Assembly (NCBI GenBank): GCA_016928975.1
Contig: JAFGJR010000030.1
Span: 1 to 64,000, forward strand
Reading direction: 5' to 3'
Length of the DNA stretch: 64,000 nucleotides
From: Sedimentisphaerales bacterium
GTDB taxonomy: Bacteria > Planctomycetota > Phycisphaerae > Sedimentisphaerales > SG8-4
Shown: piece by piece, positions 54,179 to 63,461 of the stretch
How the letters are laid out: the number at the start of each line of letters is the position of its first letter
How positions within the stretch are numbered: position 1 is the stretch's first letter
Translations under genes and position numbers: made by a program
Notes under the pieces: model-generated
What the model saw: only the letters and a program-made list of their open reading frames with translations
What the model was told of the DNA's origin: nothing
The model's database searches: none

Positions 54179-55549
54179 ATGGGCGTAACATCGAAACAAC
54201 CTTCAAGACAGCAGATTTCTGTCATTGTCCCGAAGAACCCCTTCCTTGCAACGGCTCTCCAGCAGAGACTGCAGTGTCTATGTGCCCTGGACGTTGAGAA
54301 GCTCATGGAGTGGTGGCCTGGTACTCCTCACTCACCACATCGAAATGCTAACAAGGTACGGGCCATTCAGCGATCGCTCGACTGGAAACGTGTGGCGCAG
54401 ATCGCAGCGTACCTTCTTCAACGCGAGATTATTGATGTGCCGGAGAAACTGAACAAGTACTTCCGCCCTATTTACGAACCCAAGAAGAACGAGCCTGGGC
54501 GAGAATGGCCACCCAGGATCAACCGAGTAATTGGCTTCCAACGAAGCGAGTTCCCCACGTTCTCCAATGTCTTGCTTCACGTAAACGGGGCGACGATAGA
54601 AGACACCAAAGAACCGGGCGCCGCCAATCTGATCTTCGATGAGAATGACAGGAATCTCAATTTCTCGGTCATTGATGGGCAACACCGGATAAACGGGGCC
54701 TACTTTGCCGTCAGGTTGCGCCAAGAAGAGAACAAGGATGCACAATGGGAAATCCCCGCCGAGGTCTTCCTGGACCTTGACTCCACGGGTGACCCACCGC
54801 GGAAGCAAGCCCAGATCTTCATTGATGTGAACTTCTACCAAAAGAAGGTGGACCGGTCTTTGGTGGCCGACCTCTTCCCGACTGCGCGCGGCACGCGTGA
54901 GCCTATCGATCAGAAGGAACGCGCCCAAGACATTGGCCGAAAACTCATGTTAGAAACCGGGCCCCTTGTCGGAATGATCCAGATCCCTGGCATACGGTTC
55001 GGTGTCAAGGATGTCATCACGCTGGCTACCCTCAACAGCGCGATCGAGGATGTGCTGGACATGATGGAGAAGAACGGCGTCAATAGCCTGGAGATGCAAA
55101 CGGACTTTCTGGCACAATGTCTTACAGCATGGCTCGAAGCCTCAGGCCGATTTGAGAACAAGAAACGCCCAGAGAGGCGTGACCTCACCCCACAGAACGT
55201 AGCCTATCAGGGGCGAATCCTCGTGTCTGTCATTGCCCTCATTCCCGCCATGATCTGGAAGCTCAGAAACGAGAAGACACCTCTTGTTTCCACGAAGGCT
55301 GAATCAATCCTAATAGACTGGTTCAAGGATATGGCTGATCGAGCCAACCTGCTTGAGGACGGTGTCTTTGTGGCCAAGGACAAATTCAAAGAGCGTGGTT
55401 ATCTCGGCAGTGGGGGCATAGGCCGGTTCCGCGACTCCCTATGGGCTGTCGCGGCAGGCAGCGAGAGACTGGGCAGAACAAAACCAGAGAAGGTGGCGCA
55501 ACTCGCCGATCAGAGCCGCAAACTGATAATGTCCGAACTGGGGAAGTGA
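54179..55549 (+). CDS. DGQHR-domain protein (DndB-like)
   Basis: 456 residues. The name-giving motif VIDGQHRINGAYFA is at about 164-177, preceded by the beta strands of a ParB/sulfiredoxin-like fold (about 105-250). A long helical C-terminal half (about 260-456) is not recognised. DGQHR proteins include DndB, a regulator in DNA phosphorothioation islands, and DpdB of the 7-deazaguanine system; here no dnd or dpd genes are present. It is the first of a three-gene, overlapping or near-overlapping unit with a HEPN-like protein and an adenine methylase. The region is visibly richer in A and T than its flanks, which suggests transfer. AAGGA lies nine bases before the ATG. Confidence 0.85.
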   Translation: MGVTSKQPSRQQISVIVPKNPFLATALQQRLQCLCALDVEKLMEWWPGTPHSPHRNANKVRAIQRSLDWKRVAQIAAYLLQREIIDVPEKLNKYFRPIYEPKKNEPGREWPPRINRVIGFQRSEFPTFSNVLLHVNGATIEDTKEPGAANLIFDENDRNLNFSVIDGQHRINGAYFAVRLRQEENKDAQWEIPAEVFLDLDSTGDPPRKQAQIFIDVNFYQKKVDRSLVADLFPTARGTREPIDQKERAQDIGRKLMLETGPLVGMIQIPGIRFGVKDVITLATLNSAIEDVLDMMEKNGVNSLEMQTDFLAQCLTAWLEASGRFENKKRPERRDLTPQNVAYQGRILVSVIALIPAMIWKLRNEKTPLVSTKAESILIDWFKDMADRANLLEDGVFVAKDKFKERGYLGSGGIGRFRDSLWAVAAGSERLGRTKPEKVAQLADQSRKLIMSELGK

Positions 55550-55555
55550 TGCTAC

Positions 55556-56407
55556 ATGGCTACCGACGCCACCGCTCAACAAATTGAGTCGATGTTCAGC
55601 GGGCTTCACAGACAGAGCGCAGCCAAGGCTCTGCCCAAACCTGGTACTCTTGCCGCACAGCTAAGTCAGATCGTGGACCGCGCCAACAGCAACATAACAA
55701 CCGTTCAACAAGCAACATTGTCGTTCTTCGCCACAGCAGCGGTGGAGATGTGGCATCGCTCAATTCACAGTCTCCTGATTTCCGCCTCATTGACAAAAGC
55801 AAGCCCTCTTTGGGCATGCGTTTCTGGATATTACTCCAGCCACTATGCGGTACGCGGATTAGCTCATCTCCTCGGTTTCTTCCAGTTGCACAGCAAGAAA
55901 CGGATCATCCAGGTGGAGGTCAAGGCTGGTAGGTATCTGTGTCACATCTGTCGGAAACAACGGGGCGACAGAGAACACAAGTTCTACTGGAGTATCGTGA
56001 AGGACCACACTCGCTTCGCTGGCGACCCCTTCTTCACGAAGAACGAGGAGGGACAACCGAGATCTGATAGTGCTCATCGAAGCAAGGCTAACTACGCAGA
56101 TCACGTCGACCAGTTTCCACTCTTCGAGGTGTTGAATGAGGCCTACCTGAAACAACGTATCAGGACAATTGCGAGCATGGAACTGTCAGACGCCCCAATA
56201 CCAAGGATTGATGCCTACCCCGATACGGACAGCGTCCAACTTGTCGCTTATCACCGCGTAGTGAAGTTCAGGAGCTTGGTAGACGAGGTATTGGGCGGTT
56301 CCAACCGATTTTGGACAGCAAATCGGCGACCTGGGTGGTGCCGCGACTTCGTAGACTTCCAGGTTGTCACGCCGAAGTACACAAGCGTCTACAAGGATCT
56401 GTCGTGA
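55556..56407 (+). CDS. HEPN-like protein of unknown function
   Basis: 283 residues, beginning six bases after the DGQHR gene. The helical segment WACVSGYYSSHYAVRGLAHLLG (about 83-104) resembles the core helix of HEPN-superfamily proteins (YYxxxHxxRALL). The catalytic Rx4-6H of HEPN ribonucleases was not found with confidence. A CHIC motif at about 129-132 could be half of a metal site, but no second pair is evident. The C-terminal part is rich in aromatic and charged residues (RRPGWCRDFVDFQ). The last two bases before its stop overlap the methylase start, so the three genes are coupled. I cannot assign a function. Confidence 0.6.
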   Translation: MATDATAQQIESMFSGLHRQSAAKALPKPGTLAAQLSQIVDRANSNITTVQQATLSFFATAAVEMWHRSIHSLLISASLTKASPLWACVSGYYSSHYAVRGLAHLLGFFQLHSKKRIIQVEVKAGRYLCHICRKQRGDREHKFYWSIVKDHTRFAGDPFFTKNEEGQPRSDSAHRSKANYADHVDQFPLFEVLNEAYLKQRIRTIASMELSDAPIPRIDAYPDTDSVQLVAYHRVVKFRSLVDEVLGGSNRFWTANRRPGWCRDFVDFQVVTPKYTSVYKDLS

Positions 56408-57534
56408 AGTACATGGGGTCAAAACGATGGATGTTGCAGAACGGACTTGGCAAGGTCCTACGGTCGGAGTGTTCTCAGGCCAGAGGGTTTGTAGACTTGT
56501 TCGCCGGGTCGGGCGCGGTGGCTTCCTATGTAGCCCAGAACTGCTTTCTGCCCGTCTTGGCATCAGACCTGCAGGGGTTCTCCATCGTCCTGACGAAGGC
56601 CATTATTGGGCGAGAATCAGCACTTGACGCAGACCAAATCTGGGGGCCCTGGTCCAAGCGAGCGAAGGCAATTCGCTCGAAAATCCAGATACCCAAAGTT
56701 GACAAACTGACTCACGCAAACGTGCGAGCGTACAGAACATGGAGCGGGAGGCGGAACGACTGTCCCATCACTCAAGCATACGGTGGACATTACTTTAGTC
56801 CGGCGCAAGCAATCTGGATCGATGCCCTTCGTCAGACCCTTCCCGAACGCGATCCCTCACGGACGGTTGCACTGGCGGCTCTGGTCTGTGCCGCAAGTCA
56901 ATGCGCCGCTTCGCCAGGGCATACCGCCCAACCATTTCAGCCCACTCGAACCGCCAAGCAGCATCTCAAGGAAGCTTGGGACAAGAACATCCTGGCCCAT
57001 ACTCGAACCGCACTCAACTCCATGACAGGCCAGTTTGCCCTGAAGGAGGGGGACGCTTTCGTGGCGGATGCCAACGAGACAGCAGGAATGCTCACATCAC
57101 AAGACGTTGCCTTTATAGACCCGCCGTACTCCGGCGTTCACTACAGCCGATTCTACCATGTCCTGGAGACAATCTCGAAGGGTGAGTCCGGCGCCGTTTC
57201 GGGAGTCGGCAGGTATCCGCCGCGCGTGCTCAGACCACAATCGAGATATAGCGTAAAGACGCAGTCACTCGCGGCCTTGGAGGACTTGCTCAGGCGAGTC
57301 TCGGAGAAGGGCGCAACAGCCATCCTGACCTTTCCCGACCATGAGTGCTCGAATGGCCTTTCAGGCTCAGTCATACGCGAGAAGGCCTCCCAGTTCTTCC
57401 GAGTGACCGCCAAGACTGTGGAAAGCAAGTTCAGCACGCTCGGGGGGAACAACAAGACTGGCGAAACCAACAAGGGCCGAAAGGCCAGACAAACGGCCAA
57501 AGAGCTGATCTTGATCTTGAAGCCGCGTGGCTGA
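56404..57534 (+). CDS. D12-class N6-adenine DNA methyltransferase
   Basis: 376 residues. It opens MKYMGSKRWML, typical of Dam/D12 enzymes, followed by motif I VDLFAGSGAVASYV (about 30-43) and the catalytic motif IV FIDPPYSGVHYSRFY (DPPY at about 239-242). The target-recognition region between is larger than in Dam. It should methylate adenine in a specific DNA site. No restriction endonuclease is adjacent. GTG at 56404 overlaps the preceding stop (GTGA) and has AAGGA upstream; ATG 56413 is an alternative. Its partners are the DGQHR and HEPN-like genes, forming a possible modification-based system. Confidence 0.88.
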   Translation: MKYMGSKRWMLQNGLGKVLRSECSQARGFVDLFAGSGAVASYVAQNCFLPVLASDLQGFSIVLTKAIIGRESALDADQIWGPWSKRAKAIRSKIQIPKVDKLTHANVRAYRTWSGRRNDCPITQAYGGHYFSPAQAIWIDALRQTLPERDPSRTVALAALVCAASQCAASPGHTAQPFQPTRTAKQHLKEAWDKNILAHTRTALNSMTGQFALKEGDAFVADANETAGMLTSQDVAFIDPPYSGVHYSRFYHVLETISKGESGAVSGVGRYPPRVLRPQSRYSVKTQSLAALEDLLRRVSEKGATAILTFPDHECSNGLSGSVIREKASQFFRVTAKTVESKFSTLGGNNKTGETNKGRKARQTAKELILILKPRG

Positions 57535-57590
57535 ATCCTTGATCGTCGTGCACTTCCTCACCATCAACCTCACATCTGCGCACAGATTTC

Positions 57591-57620
57591 TGTAACTTCG
57601 GTGCGGGGGGCGAGGTCTAA
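57591..57620 (+). promoter_or_regulatory. Candidate ECF-type promoter
   Basis: TGTAAC and GTCTAA are spaced by 18 bases, the form used by several ECF sigma factors. It abuts the sigma gene start, which suggests autoregulation with a very short or absent leader. Confidence 0.45.
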
Positions 57621-57621
57621 T

Positions 57622-58188
57622 ATGGCAGCCATGGCGAAGAGCACCGAGGAGCAGGCCCTGGTGGAGCGGTTTCGCCGGGGGGACGGTTCTGCGTTCGACA
57701 GGATCGTGGAGCGTCATTCGGCCGAGGTCGCGGCCCTGGCGAATCGTCTGCTCGGCTGGCCGGGGGACGTGGACGATGTCGTCCAGGATGTCTTCGTCGC
57801 GGCGTACGTGCATTTGAAGAGGTTCCGCGGCCAGTGCCAACTGCGAACGTGGCTGTTCACGATCACAGTCAACAAGTGCCGCAGCTATCGGCTTCGCCGA
57901 CGCCTGCGAGCAGTGCGGGCCAGCGGCTTCGAGCCGGCCAGGGACCAGGAGCAAGGGGCCGAGCGGTCGGCGATGGACGAAGAAACGTTCGCCAGGGTCC
58001 GCCGGGCGGTGCAAGCGCTGCCGAGGAAGTACCGCGAAGTGATCGTCCTGCGGTACCTGCAAGGGCTTGAGCCGGCCGAAATCGGAGGCCTTCTCGGCGT
58101 GAGGGTCAACGCCGTACAGGTCCGGCTGAACCGGGCCCGAAAACGGCTCAAAGAACGGTTGGGCCATCTACTCGAGGAGAACTCGTGA
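57622..58188 (+). CDS. ECF-type RNA polymerase sigma factor
   Basis: 188 residues with region 2 (FRRGDGSAFDRIVERHSAEVAAL through DVDDVVQDVFVAAY, about 18-65) and region 4 (LPRKYREVIVLRYLQGLEPAEIGGLLGVRVNAVQVRL in fragments, about 132-175). It is distinct from the ECF factor at 17.3 kb. The ATG at 57622 has GAGG upstream; if the GTCTAA at 57615-57620 is a -10 box, transcription would begin after it, and ATG 57631 would be the real start on a nearly leaderless mRNA. The following two genes overlap and form its operon. Confidence 0.88.
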   Translation: MAAMAKSTEEQALVERFRRGDGSAFDRIVERHSAEVAALANRLLGWPGDVDDVVQDVFVAAYVHLKRFRGQCQLRTWLFTITVNKCRSYRLRRRLRAVRASGFEPARDQEQGAERSAMDEETFARVRRAVQALPRKYREVIVLRYLQGLEPAEIGGLLGVRVNAVQVRLNRARKRLKERLGHLLEENS

Positions 58189-58784
58189 ACGAAGAACGAA
58201 TCGGAACGCTGCTTCGGGAGGCCGACAAGGTTGCAGGCACGCCTGCGTTCGACCCTGTGAGCGTCGGTGGCATCCGGCAGCGGATTCATCGGAGGTGGAT
58301 CACCAGGTCGGCGACCGTCCTGGCTGCGGCGGCTGTCACGACCTTCGCAGCGACGTTGTGGATTGTCTGCACGCACATCGAGAGAGCTCAGCCGCAGCTT
58401 GCGACCGTTGCCTCTCTGGAAGCGCAGATCAAGCAGTTGCAGGTGCGGACCGACGCCACGTTGCAGTTGGTGCAGGAGGTCTTGAAGAAGGACCGGCAGC
58501 AGCGGCGTCTCGCGTCGCTGGAGGCGGAGCTGTTGAGCATCCCGGATCCGAGGCTGGAGATCGAGCGGCAGGTGGACAAGACGGCTTTCATCCTCGTCTA
58601 CCAGGCAGACAGGCTGTACAAAGAGCTGAACCAGACCGACTCGGCCGTCGCGGCCTACAAGGAGGTCATTCAGCTCTTTCCGGCCAATCGTTGGGCTGAG
58701 GTCGCCAGGGAGCGACTGGCGGAAATCGAGAAACACGGATCGAGTCAAATGGACACACCAGGAGAATCCAGATGGAAAACGTAA
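58185..58784 (+). CDS. Single-helix membrane protein, putative anti-sigma factor
   Basis: 199 residues, starting at a GTG that overlaps the sigma stop (GTGA) with GAGGAG upstream. A cytoplasmic N-terminal part (about 1-42) and one transmembrane helix (about 46-66) precede a coiled coil (LATVASLEAQIKQLQVRTDA) and a TPR-like pair (ADRLYKELNQTDSAVAAYKEVIQLFPANRWAE). The coiled-coil plus TPR arrangement recalls YbgF/CpoB but the anchor differs. No zinc motif is present. The anti-sigma role is inferred from position and topology, as with the operon at 16-18 kb. Confidence 0.6.
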   Translation: MNEERIGTLLREADKVAGTPAFDPVSVGGIRQRIHRRWITRSATVLAAAAVTTFAATLWIVCTHIERAQPQLATVASLEAQIKQLQVRTDATLQLVQEVLKKDRQQRRLASLEAELLSIPDPRLEIERQVDKTAFILVYQADRLYKELNQTDSAVAAYKEVIQLFPANRWAEVARERLAEIEKHGSSQMDTPGESRWKT

Positions 58785-59935
58785 GGCGAACAATCCGATT
58801 GTTGGCGTTGATTCTCACGGGCATGATGATCACCCCCGCGCCGACTCGGGGCCGGGACGCTGCGCCGGCAGCCAAGAGTGACGAGCCGGCATCGCCGACA
58901 CGGCACGCAAGCTGCCTGTTGAAAATCGTCGCAGAACGGGACCTGTTTCCACTCAATCCCGAAATCATCAACTATCTCTTCCGCAGCTCGGCCGTGCGGG
59001 ATCGCGCCATCCAGCAGGTGCTTGGTTTGACTCCGGAGCAGGCTCCGGACACGGAGTTGCTCACGGTGACAGTCGTGCAGGAGGTGGAGGTCGCGGACCC
59101 TGTCAACGAGCACAGGATCGTCCTGCTGCTTGAGGTCAGCCTTCGCTCCCAGGATTTCAAGCCCCGGGCCAAGGAGTTGATGGCCGCCCTGACCGCGAAC
59201 TTTCAGAGGGCCGTCCGGGAAGCGTGTCAAAGCGAGGTTCGCAGGCAGAACGAACAGACCGAGATGACCGAACACGAGGTACGACAGGCGGAGGTGGAAC
59301 TGGAATCGATCCAGCATGATCTGCTCGGAATTCCGGACTTGTCGTCCCAGAATGTCCGCAGCAGGATCACCGCCATAACATCACAGTTGCAGGCCCTCCA
59401 GTTGGAGAAGGCCACGAAGGAGGCCTACCGGGAGGCGCTACTGGGACGTATCGCCGAGATCCGCTCGGAGACCGAGAAGAGCCTTCGCGATGACACGATC
59501 GCCGTCGAGCTTCAGCAGATCATCCAGCGGCGCGAGGTGGAGCTGAAGAAGGTGCAGGGAATGGTGGAGTCCGGCCGCGCTACGCCCATGGAGCTGAACG
59601 CCGAGCAGGACAAGCTCGCGACAGCCAGAATCGATCTGGCGCGACGGCGGGAGGAGTTGGCCAAGGCCGGCGGCGCCGCCAGTCTGGGCCAGTTGACCAG
59701 CGAGCTGACAACTCTCACGCTCGACGCGGCGCAGGCGCAGGCGCAGGAGAAGCAGCTTGAGCAGCAGCTTCAGCAGGCAAAGCAGTCGCTCCCTCGAGCC
59801 GCGGAATACGAGCGCATGACGCTCAAGCTGGATGTCGCCAAACGGAACCTGCAGGAGGCACTGATCCTGCGTGACAAGGCGAGACAACGAGCACGCATGT
59901 TCCATCCGCCTTCGGTGTCGGTGATCGGAGGTTGA
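58772..59935 (+). CDS. Exported coiled-coil protein of an ECF operon
   Basis: 387 residues. A signal peptide or N-terminal anchor (about 7-25) is followed by a globular part (about 45-130) and then a very long coiled coil (about 140-350; QNEQTEMTEHEVRQAEVELE, LDAAQAQAQEKQLEQQLQQA). The plan recalls polysaccharide co-polymerase (Wzz/GumC-like) periplasmic regions, but no second transmembrane helix is present. It overlaps the membrane protein gene by 13 bases, with AGGAG before the ATG. Function is unknown; it is probably the operon's envelope effector. Confidence 0.6.
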   Translation: MENVRRTIRLLALILTGMMITPAPTRGRDAAPAAKSDEPASPTRHASCLLKIVAERDLFPLNPEIINYLFRSSAVRDRAIQQVLGLTPEQAPDTELLTVTVVQEVEVADPVNEHRIVLLLEVSLRSQDFKPRAKELMAALTANFQRAVREACQSEVRRQNEQTEMTEHEVRQAEVELESIQHDLLGIPDLSSQNVRSRITAITSQLQALQLEKATKEAYREALLGRIAEIRSETEKSLRDDTIAVELQQIIQRREVELKKVQGMVESGRATPMELNAEQDKLATARIDLARRREELAKAGGAASLGQLTSELTTLTLDAAQAQAQEKQLEQQLQQAKQSLPRAAEYERMTLKLDVAKRNLQEALILRDKARQRARMFHPPSVSVIGG

Positions 59936-59954
59936 CTGATGCCCGTGTGGCAGC

Positions 59955-60659
59955 TCACGACCTGAGCCGGGCTTGCACTTTGTCGCTCGTCAGCTCTCGC
60001 AGCGCATCGGACGCGATCCACCGGGCCGTCCTTGAATCGATCTGCCGGATGCGTTCGGCAGTCTGAATCGCCAGCGAGTTCAGCCGGCGGTTGCGCTTGC
60101 CGATCTGGCGCAGGGCCCAGTTCACCGCCTTCTTGACGAAGTTACGCTCGTCAGTCGCGTGTTTGACGATGAGGGGCAGGAACGCTTCGAATCGTTCATC
60201 CGGTGCCTTCTTGTCATGAAGGGCCAATGCGGCCATGAGGACGAAGCCGGCTCGCTTGACGTAGTGCGGCTCTCGCCCGGCCCATTCGACCGCCTTGTCC
60301 CAGGCATATGGGGTCTTGTCGAAGAGGATACCGCAAGCGGCGTCGCAGACGGCCCACGAGTTGAAATCCCCGGCCCAGCGCTCCATCTGTCGCGGCGTGA
60401 CTTGCTGCGGGTCGTCAACAAGGGTGGCGAGGAGCCGCGCGTCGTGAACACCGGTCCGCCAGAGCCGTTCGGCAAGACCGTGGTCTCGCCCAATCTCTCG
60501 GGCGAGCCGTCGAAGGTCCGGCGCGCTGACGCCCCAGATGTCGGGGACATCGATGCCAAACCGCGCCGCCCCGGCCGCCGCCTTCGGATCGCCGAGCGAC
60601 CTGAGCCTGTCAAGGACCTCTGTCGTCCTGTCTTGCGTCACCACGATTGACTGCCTCAC
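59955..60659 (-). CDS. DNA alkylation repair protein (AlkD-like)
   Basis: A 234-residue all-helical HEAT-repeat DNA glycosylase of the AlkC/AlkD family, which releases bulky or cationic alkylated bases. Family segments include FGIDVPDIWGVSAPDLRRLAREIG, WAVCDAACGILF, and FVKKAVNWALRQIGKRN, which contains residues of the DNA-binding concave surface. It is convergent with the ECF operon and lies 12 bases after purH on the same strand. The C-terminus is helical to the stop. Confidence 0.9.
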   Translation of the reverse strand: MRQSIVVTQDRTTEVLDRLRSLGDPKAAAGAARFGIDVPDIWGVSAPDLRRLAREIGRDHGLAERLWRTGVHDARLLATLVDDPQQVTPRQMERWAGDFNSWAVCDAACGILFDKTPYAWDKAVEWAGREPHYVKRAGFVLMAALALHDKKAPDERFEAFLPLIVKHATDERNFVKKAVNWALRQIGKRNRRLNSLAIQTAERIRQIDSRTARWIASDALRELTSDKVQARLRS

Positions 60660-60671
60660 CCGCGAGGCGGG

Positions 60672-62282
60672 TTAGTGCTTGAAGTGTCGCTTGCCGGTGA
60701 AGACCATCGCGATGCCGTGCTTGTCGGCGGCGGCGATCACGTCCTCGTCCTTCTTGGACCCGCCCGGCTGGACGATGGCGGCAATGCCGGCGGCGGCGGC
60801 GTTCTCGACGTTGTCGGCGAACGGGAAGAAGGCGTCGGAGGCCAGGACGGCTCCGCGAGCCTCGTCCCCCGCGTGCTTGTAGGCGATCAGGCCGGACTCC
60901 ACGCGATTCATCTGGCCGGCCCCGACACCGAGAATCTTCTTGTTCTTGGCGATGATGATCGTGTTGCTCTTGGTGTGCTTGGCCACCAGCCAGGCAATCC
61001 GCAGGTTGTCGAGCTGCTCCTGGGTCGGCTTGGCCTTGGTCGGGAGGGTCAGAACATCAGGCTCCCAGCCGACGAGGTCTCGCTTTTGCAGCAGCAGGCC
61101 GCCCACGATGTAGCGAACATCATACTCGCTCACGTCGATCCTGGTCCGGTCGATCGGGCCGGTCTCGACGAGGCGGACCCGGCCGCCCCAGACCTTGAGG
61201 GTCCGGACGATCTCGATGGCCTCGTCATGGAACTTGGGCGCAATGATGACCTCTGCAAAGAACCCTTCGGCTCCGAGGGCCTTTCCGAAGCGGCTGTAGG
61301 ACTCCATGATGGTCCGCGCCAACTCGACATCGACGGGCCGGTTCACCGCGATGATTCCGCCGAACGCGCTGACGACGTCCCCCTCGTAGGCCTTGCGGTA
61401 GGCGACGCAGATGTCGTCGTCGATGGCGCAGCCGCACGGGTTGAGATGCTTGACCACCACGGCGGCGGGCTCCTCGAACTCCTTGACCAGCTCAAACGCG
61501 GCGTTCGCGTCGAGCAGGTTGTTGAAGCTGATCTCCGTTTCGCTCTGGAGGATGCGTCCGTTGCTGACCGACGCCTCCTGGCTGCGCGGCAGCTTGTACA
61601 GGGCCGCCGTCTGGTGCGGATTCTCGCCGTAACGGAGCGACATCTCCTTCTTCAGTCCGAGCGTCATCCGGTTCGGGAATTCCACGCCGGCCCGCGCGTT
61701 GAGGTGCCGGGCGATCGTGGCATCATATGCGGCGGTCAGACCGAAGGCCGCACGGGCCAGTTCTTCCCGCAGCCTGGCGCCGACGGCGCCGTTGCTGCTT
61801 CGCATCTGCTCGATCACTCGAGGATACTGGTCGGAGCTGGTGACGACGACGACGAACTTGTGATTCTTGGCCGCCGAGCGGATCATGCTGGGCCCGCCAA
61901 TATCGATGTTCTCGATGGCCTCCTCGAGCGTGCATTCGGGTTTGGCGATCGTCTGCTCGAACGGGTAGAGATTGACGCACACCAGGTCGATGGGCTCGAT
62001 GCCGTGCTGGCGCATGGCCTCGACGTGATCCTTCTTGTCCCTCAGGCCGAGCAACGCGCCGTGAATCTTCGGGTGCAGGGTCTTGACTCGTCCATCCATC
62101 ATCTCGGGAAAGCCGGTGACGGAATCGATGCTGACGACCTCGAGCCCGGCCTCCGCGAGCTTCTTGGCCGTGCCTCCGGTGCTGATGATCTTGACGCCCA
62201 TCTGGGCCAGGGCGCTGGCGAAACTGATGACCCCGGTCTTGTCCGAAACACTGATCAGAGCGGTCCTGATTGTGACATCCAT
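60672..62282 (-). CDS. purH: Bifunctional AICAR transformylase/IMP cyclohydrolase
   Basis: 536 residues, normal for PurH. It carries the last two steps to IMP, which guaB then uses. The N-terminal cyclohydrolase domain (about 1-200) shows [20 protein letters not shown] and [15 protein letters not shown]. The C-terminal transformylase domain shows [26 protein letters not shown], and ends [13 protein letters not shown] and [14 protein letters not shown]. The start at 62282 ([13 protein letters not shown]) follows AAGGAG; the open frame to 62309 is not family-like. It may be co-transcribed with the PQQ-like gene upstream and alkD downstream. Confidence 0.97.
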   Translation of the reverse strand: MDVTIRTALISVSDKTGVISFASALAQMGVKIISTGGTAKKLAEAGLEVVSIDSVTGFPEMMDGRVKTLHPKIHGALLGLRDKKDHVEAMRQHGIEPIDLVCVNLYPFEQTIAKPECTLEEAIENIDIGGPSMIRSAAKNHKFVVVVTSSDQYPRVIEQMRSSNGAVGARLREELARAAFGLTAAYDATIARHLNARAGVEFPNRMTLGLKKEMSLRYGENPHQTAALYKLPRSQEASVSNGRILQSETEISFNNLLDANAAFELVKEFEEPAAVVVKHLNPCGCAIDDDICVAYRKAYEGDVVSAFGGIIAVNRPVDVELARTIMESYSRFGKALGAEGFFAEVIIAPKFHDEAIEIVRTLKVWGGRVRLVETGPIDRTRIDVSEYDVRYIVGGLLLQKRDLVGWEPDVLTLPTKAKPTQEQLDNLRIAWLVAKHTKSNTIIIAKNKKILGVGAGQMNRVESGLIAYKHAGDEARGAVLASDAFFPFADNVENAAAAGIAAIVQPGGSKKDEDVIAAADKHGIAMVFTGKRHFKH

Positions 62283-62315
62283 CTCGACTCCTTTTCGAAT
62301 CCCGAACACCTGCTC

Positions 62316-63425
62316 CTACCGAGCCGGCGCCAGACACGCGATGTGCCCCTTGGCGTCGGCGACGTAGATCTTCGCATCCGTCACGTTGGCCGCATGATTG
62401 ACCACCGGCGAGAAGTTCACCCAGTAGAGCTTTCGGCCCGAGGTATTGTCCATGGCGGTCAACGTCTTGTCCTTCGTGATAATGAACGCTCTGCTGGCTG
62501 CCTCCGCCAGCAGATCGACACCTTCGCGCAACGACCACGCCGCCTGGCCGGACTGCTTGCGAATCGCGGTCAGGCCCCGTGCGGGAGCGTACTGATACAC
62601 GATGTCTTTCGTGACCAACGGCGAGCGATCCAGGATCCCCTCCGCGCGGTACTTCCAGGCCAGGTCCACTGTCGAGAAGTCCATCATGTCCACCTTGTAG
62701 ACGCTCATGTCCTTGCTGGCGAAGATGAACGAGTTGCCGTCACGCACGACCGAGCCGGCGATGCCCTCGGCCGCCTTGAATTCCCAGAGCTTCCTGGGCC
62801 CGTTGGCGGTAATGGCGAGGAGGTTGCCCGCGTCGGTGCCGAAGACGACCAGCTCGTCGTCCGCCAGGATCGTAGTGACCAGCGAGTCGTTCTTGGCGGC
62901 TGCCTGGAAGAGCTGGACGAGGTCCCTGGCTCGAAAAGCATGGAGGCGTCGGTCCGCCGCGCTGATGTAGAAGAATTCCCCGTTGCGAATAGGAGGAGCG
63001 ACGATACTCAGCCCGAGATCGGAGACCCGTCTCTCCAAACCGCTGTAGGTGTCCAGCTCCACGAGCCGATTGTCGATCACGCAGAGAATGCGATCCGCGT
63101 AGGCGGCCCATCCAAGGATCGGGAAACCCTCAGGGGCGATGGACTGGCTGAAGATCACCTTGCCGTTGTTCCTGTCCAGCGACCACGCGTAGTTGCGGCT
63201 CGAAAGGACGTACAGCCGTTCATCGACCAACTGCATCACGTCGAGCTTCTCGTTGCTCTTGACGGGAAGCGCATTCTGCCAGACGAGTGCAAGACCCGCG
63301 TGGTCCAGCAGATCCTTGGCGATGAAGCAACTGGAGGCATCTTGCGCCTCCGCGACCGCCGTCCCCAACCCTACAAGACAACCCGCCAGAAACAGCAGAC
63401 CCTCCCGTCGCGATAGTGTTCTCAT
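62316..63425 (-). CDS. Exported PQQ-like beta-propeller protein
   Basis: 369 residues with a signal peptide (about 8-26; a Cys at 16 lies inside the hydrophobic core and not in a good lipobox). The mature chain is a run of beta-propeller blades of the PQQ/WD40-like type (for example GRKLYWVNFS, YAWSLDRNNGKVIFS, DAGNLLAITANGPRKLWEF). No quinoprotein active-site residues were recognised, so it is more likely a scaffold such as BamB-like proteins than a dehydrogenase. The start at 63425 fits a signal peptide; the frame extends upstream into the structured element at 63.5 kb. Confidence 0.75.
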   Translation of the reverse strand: MRTLSRREGLLFLAGCLVGLGTAVAEAQDASSCFIAKDLLDHAGLALVWQNALPVKSNEKLDVMQLVDERLYVLSSRNYAWSLDRNNGKVIFSQSIAPEGFPILGWAAYADRILCVIDNRLVELDTYSGLERRVSDLGLSIVAPPIRNGEFFYISAADRRLHAFRARDLVQLFQAAAKNDSLVTTILADDELVVFGTDAGNLLAITANGPRKLWEFKAAEGIAGSVVRDGNSFIFASKDMSVYKVDMMDFSTVDLAWKYRAEGILDRSPLVTKDIVYQYAPARGLTAIRKQSGQAAWSLREGVDLLAEAASRAFIITKDKTLTAMDNTSGRKLYWVNFSPVVNHAANVTDAKIYVADAKGHIACLAPAR

Positions 63426-63461
63426 GAGCCCTACCCTGCCAGTGTTAGATGTTGAGTGGAG

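Noticed and set aside
60675..63416. A 913-codon open frame on the plus strand across purH and the propeller gene
   Set aside because: It is antisense to two clear genes, has an acidic, low-complexity translation and no family resemblance. High GC at third positions keeps such antisense frames open.
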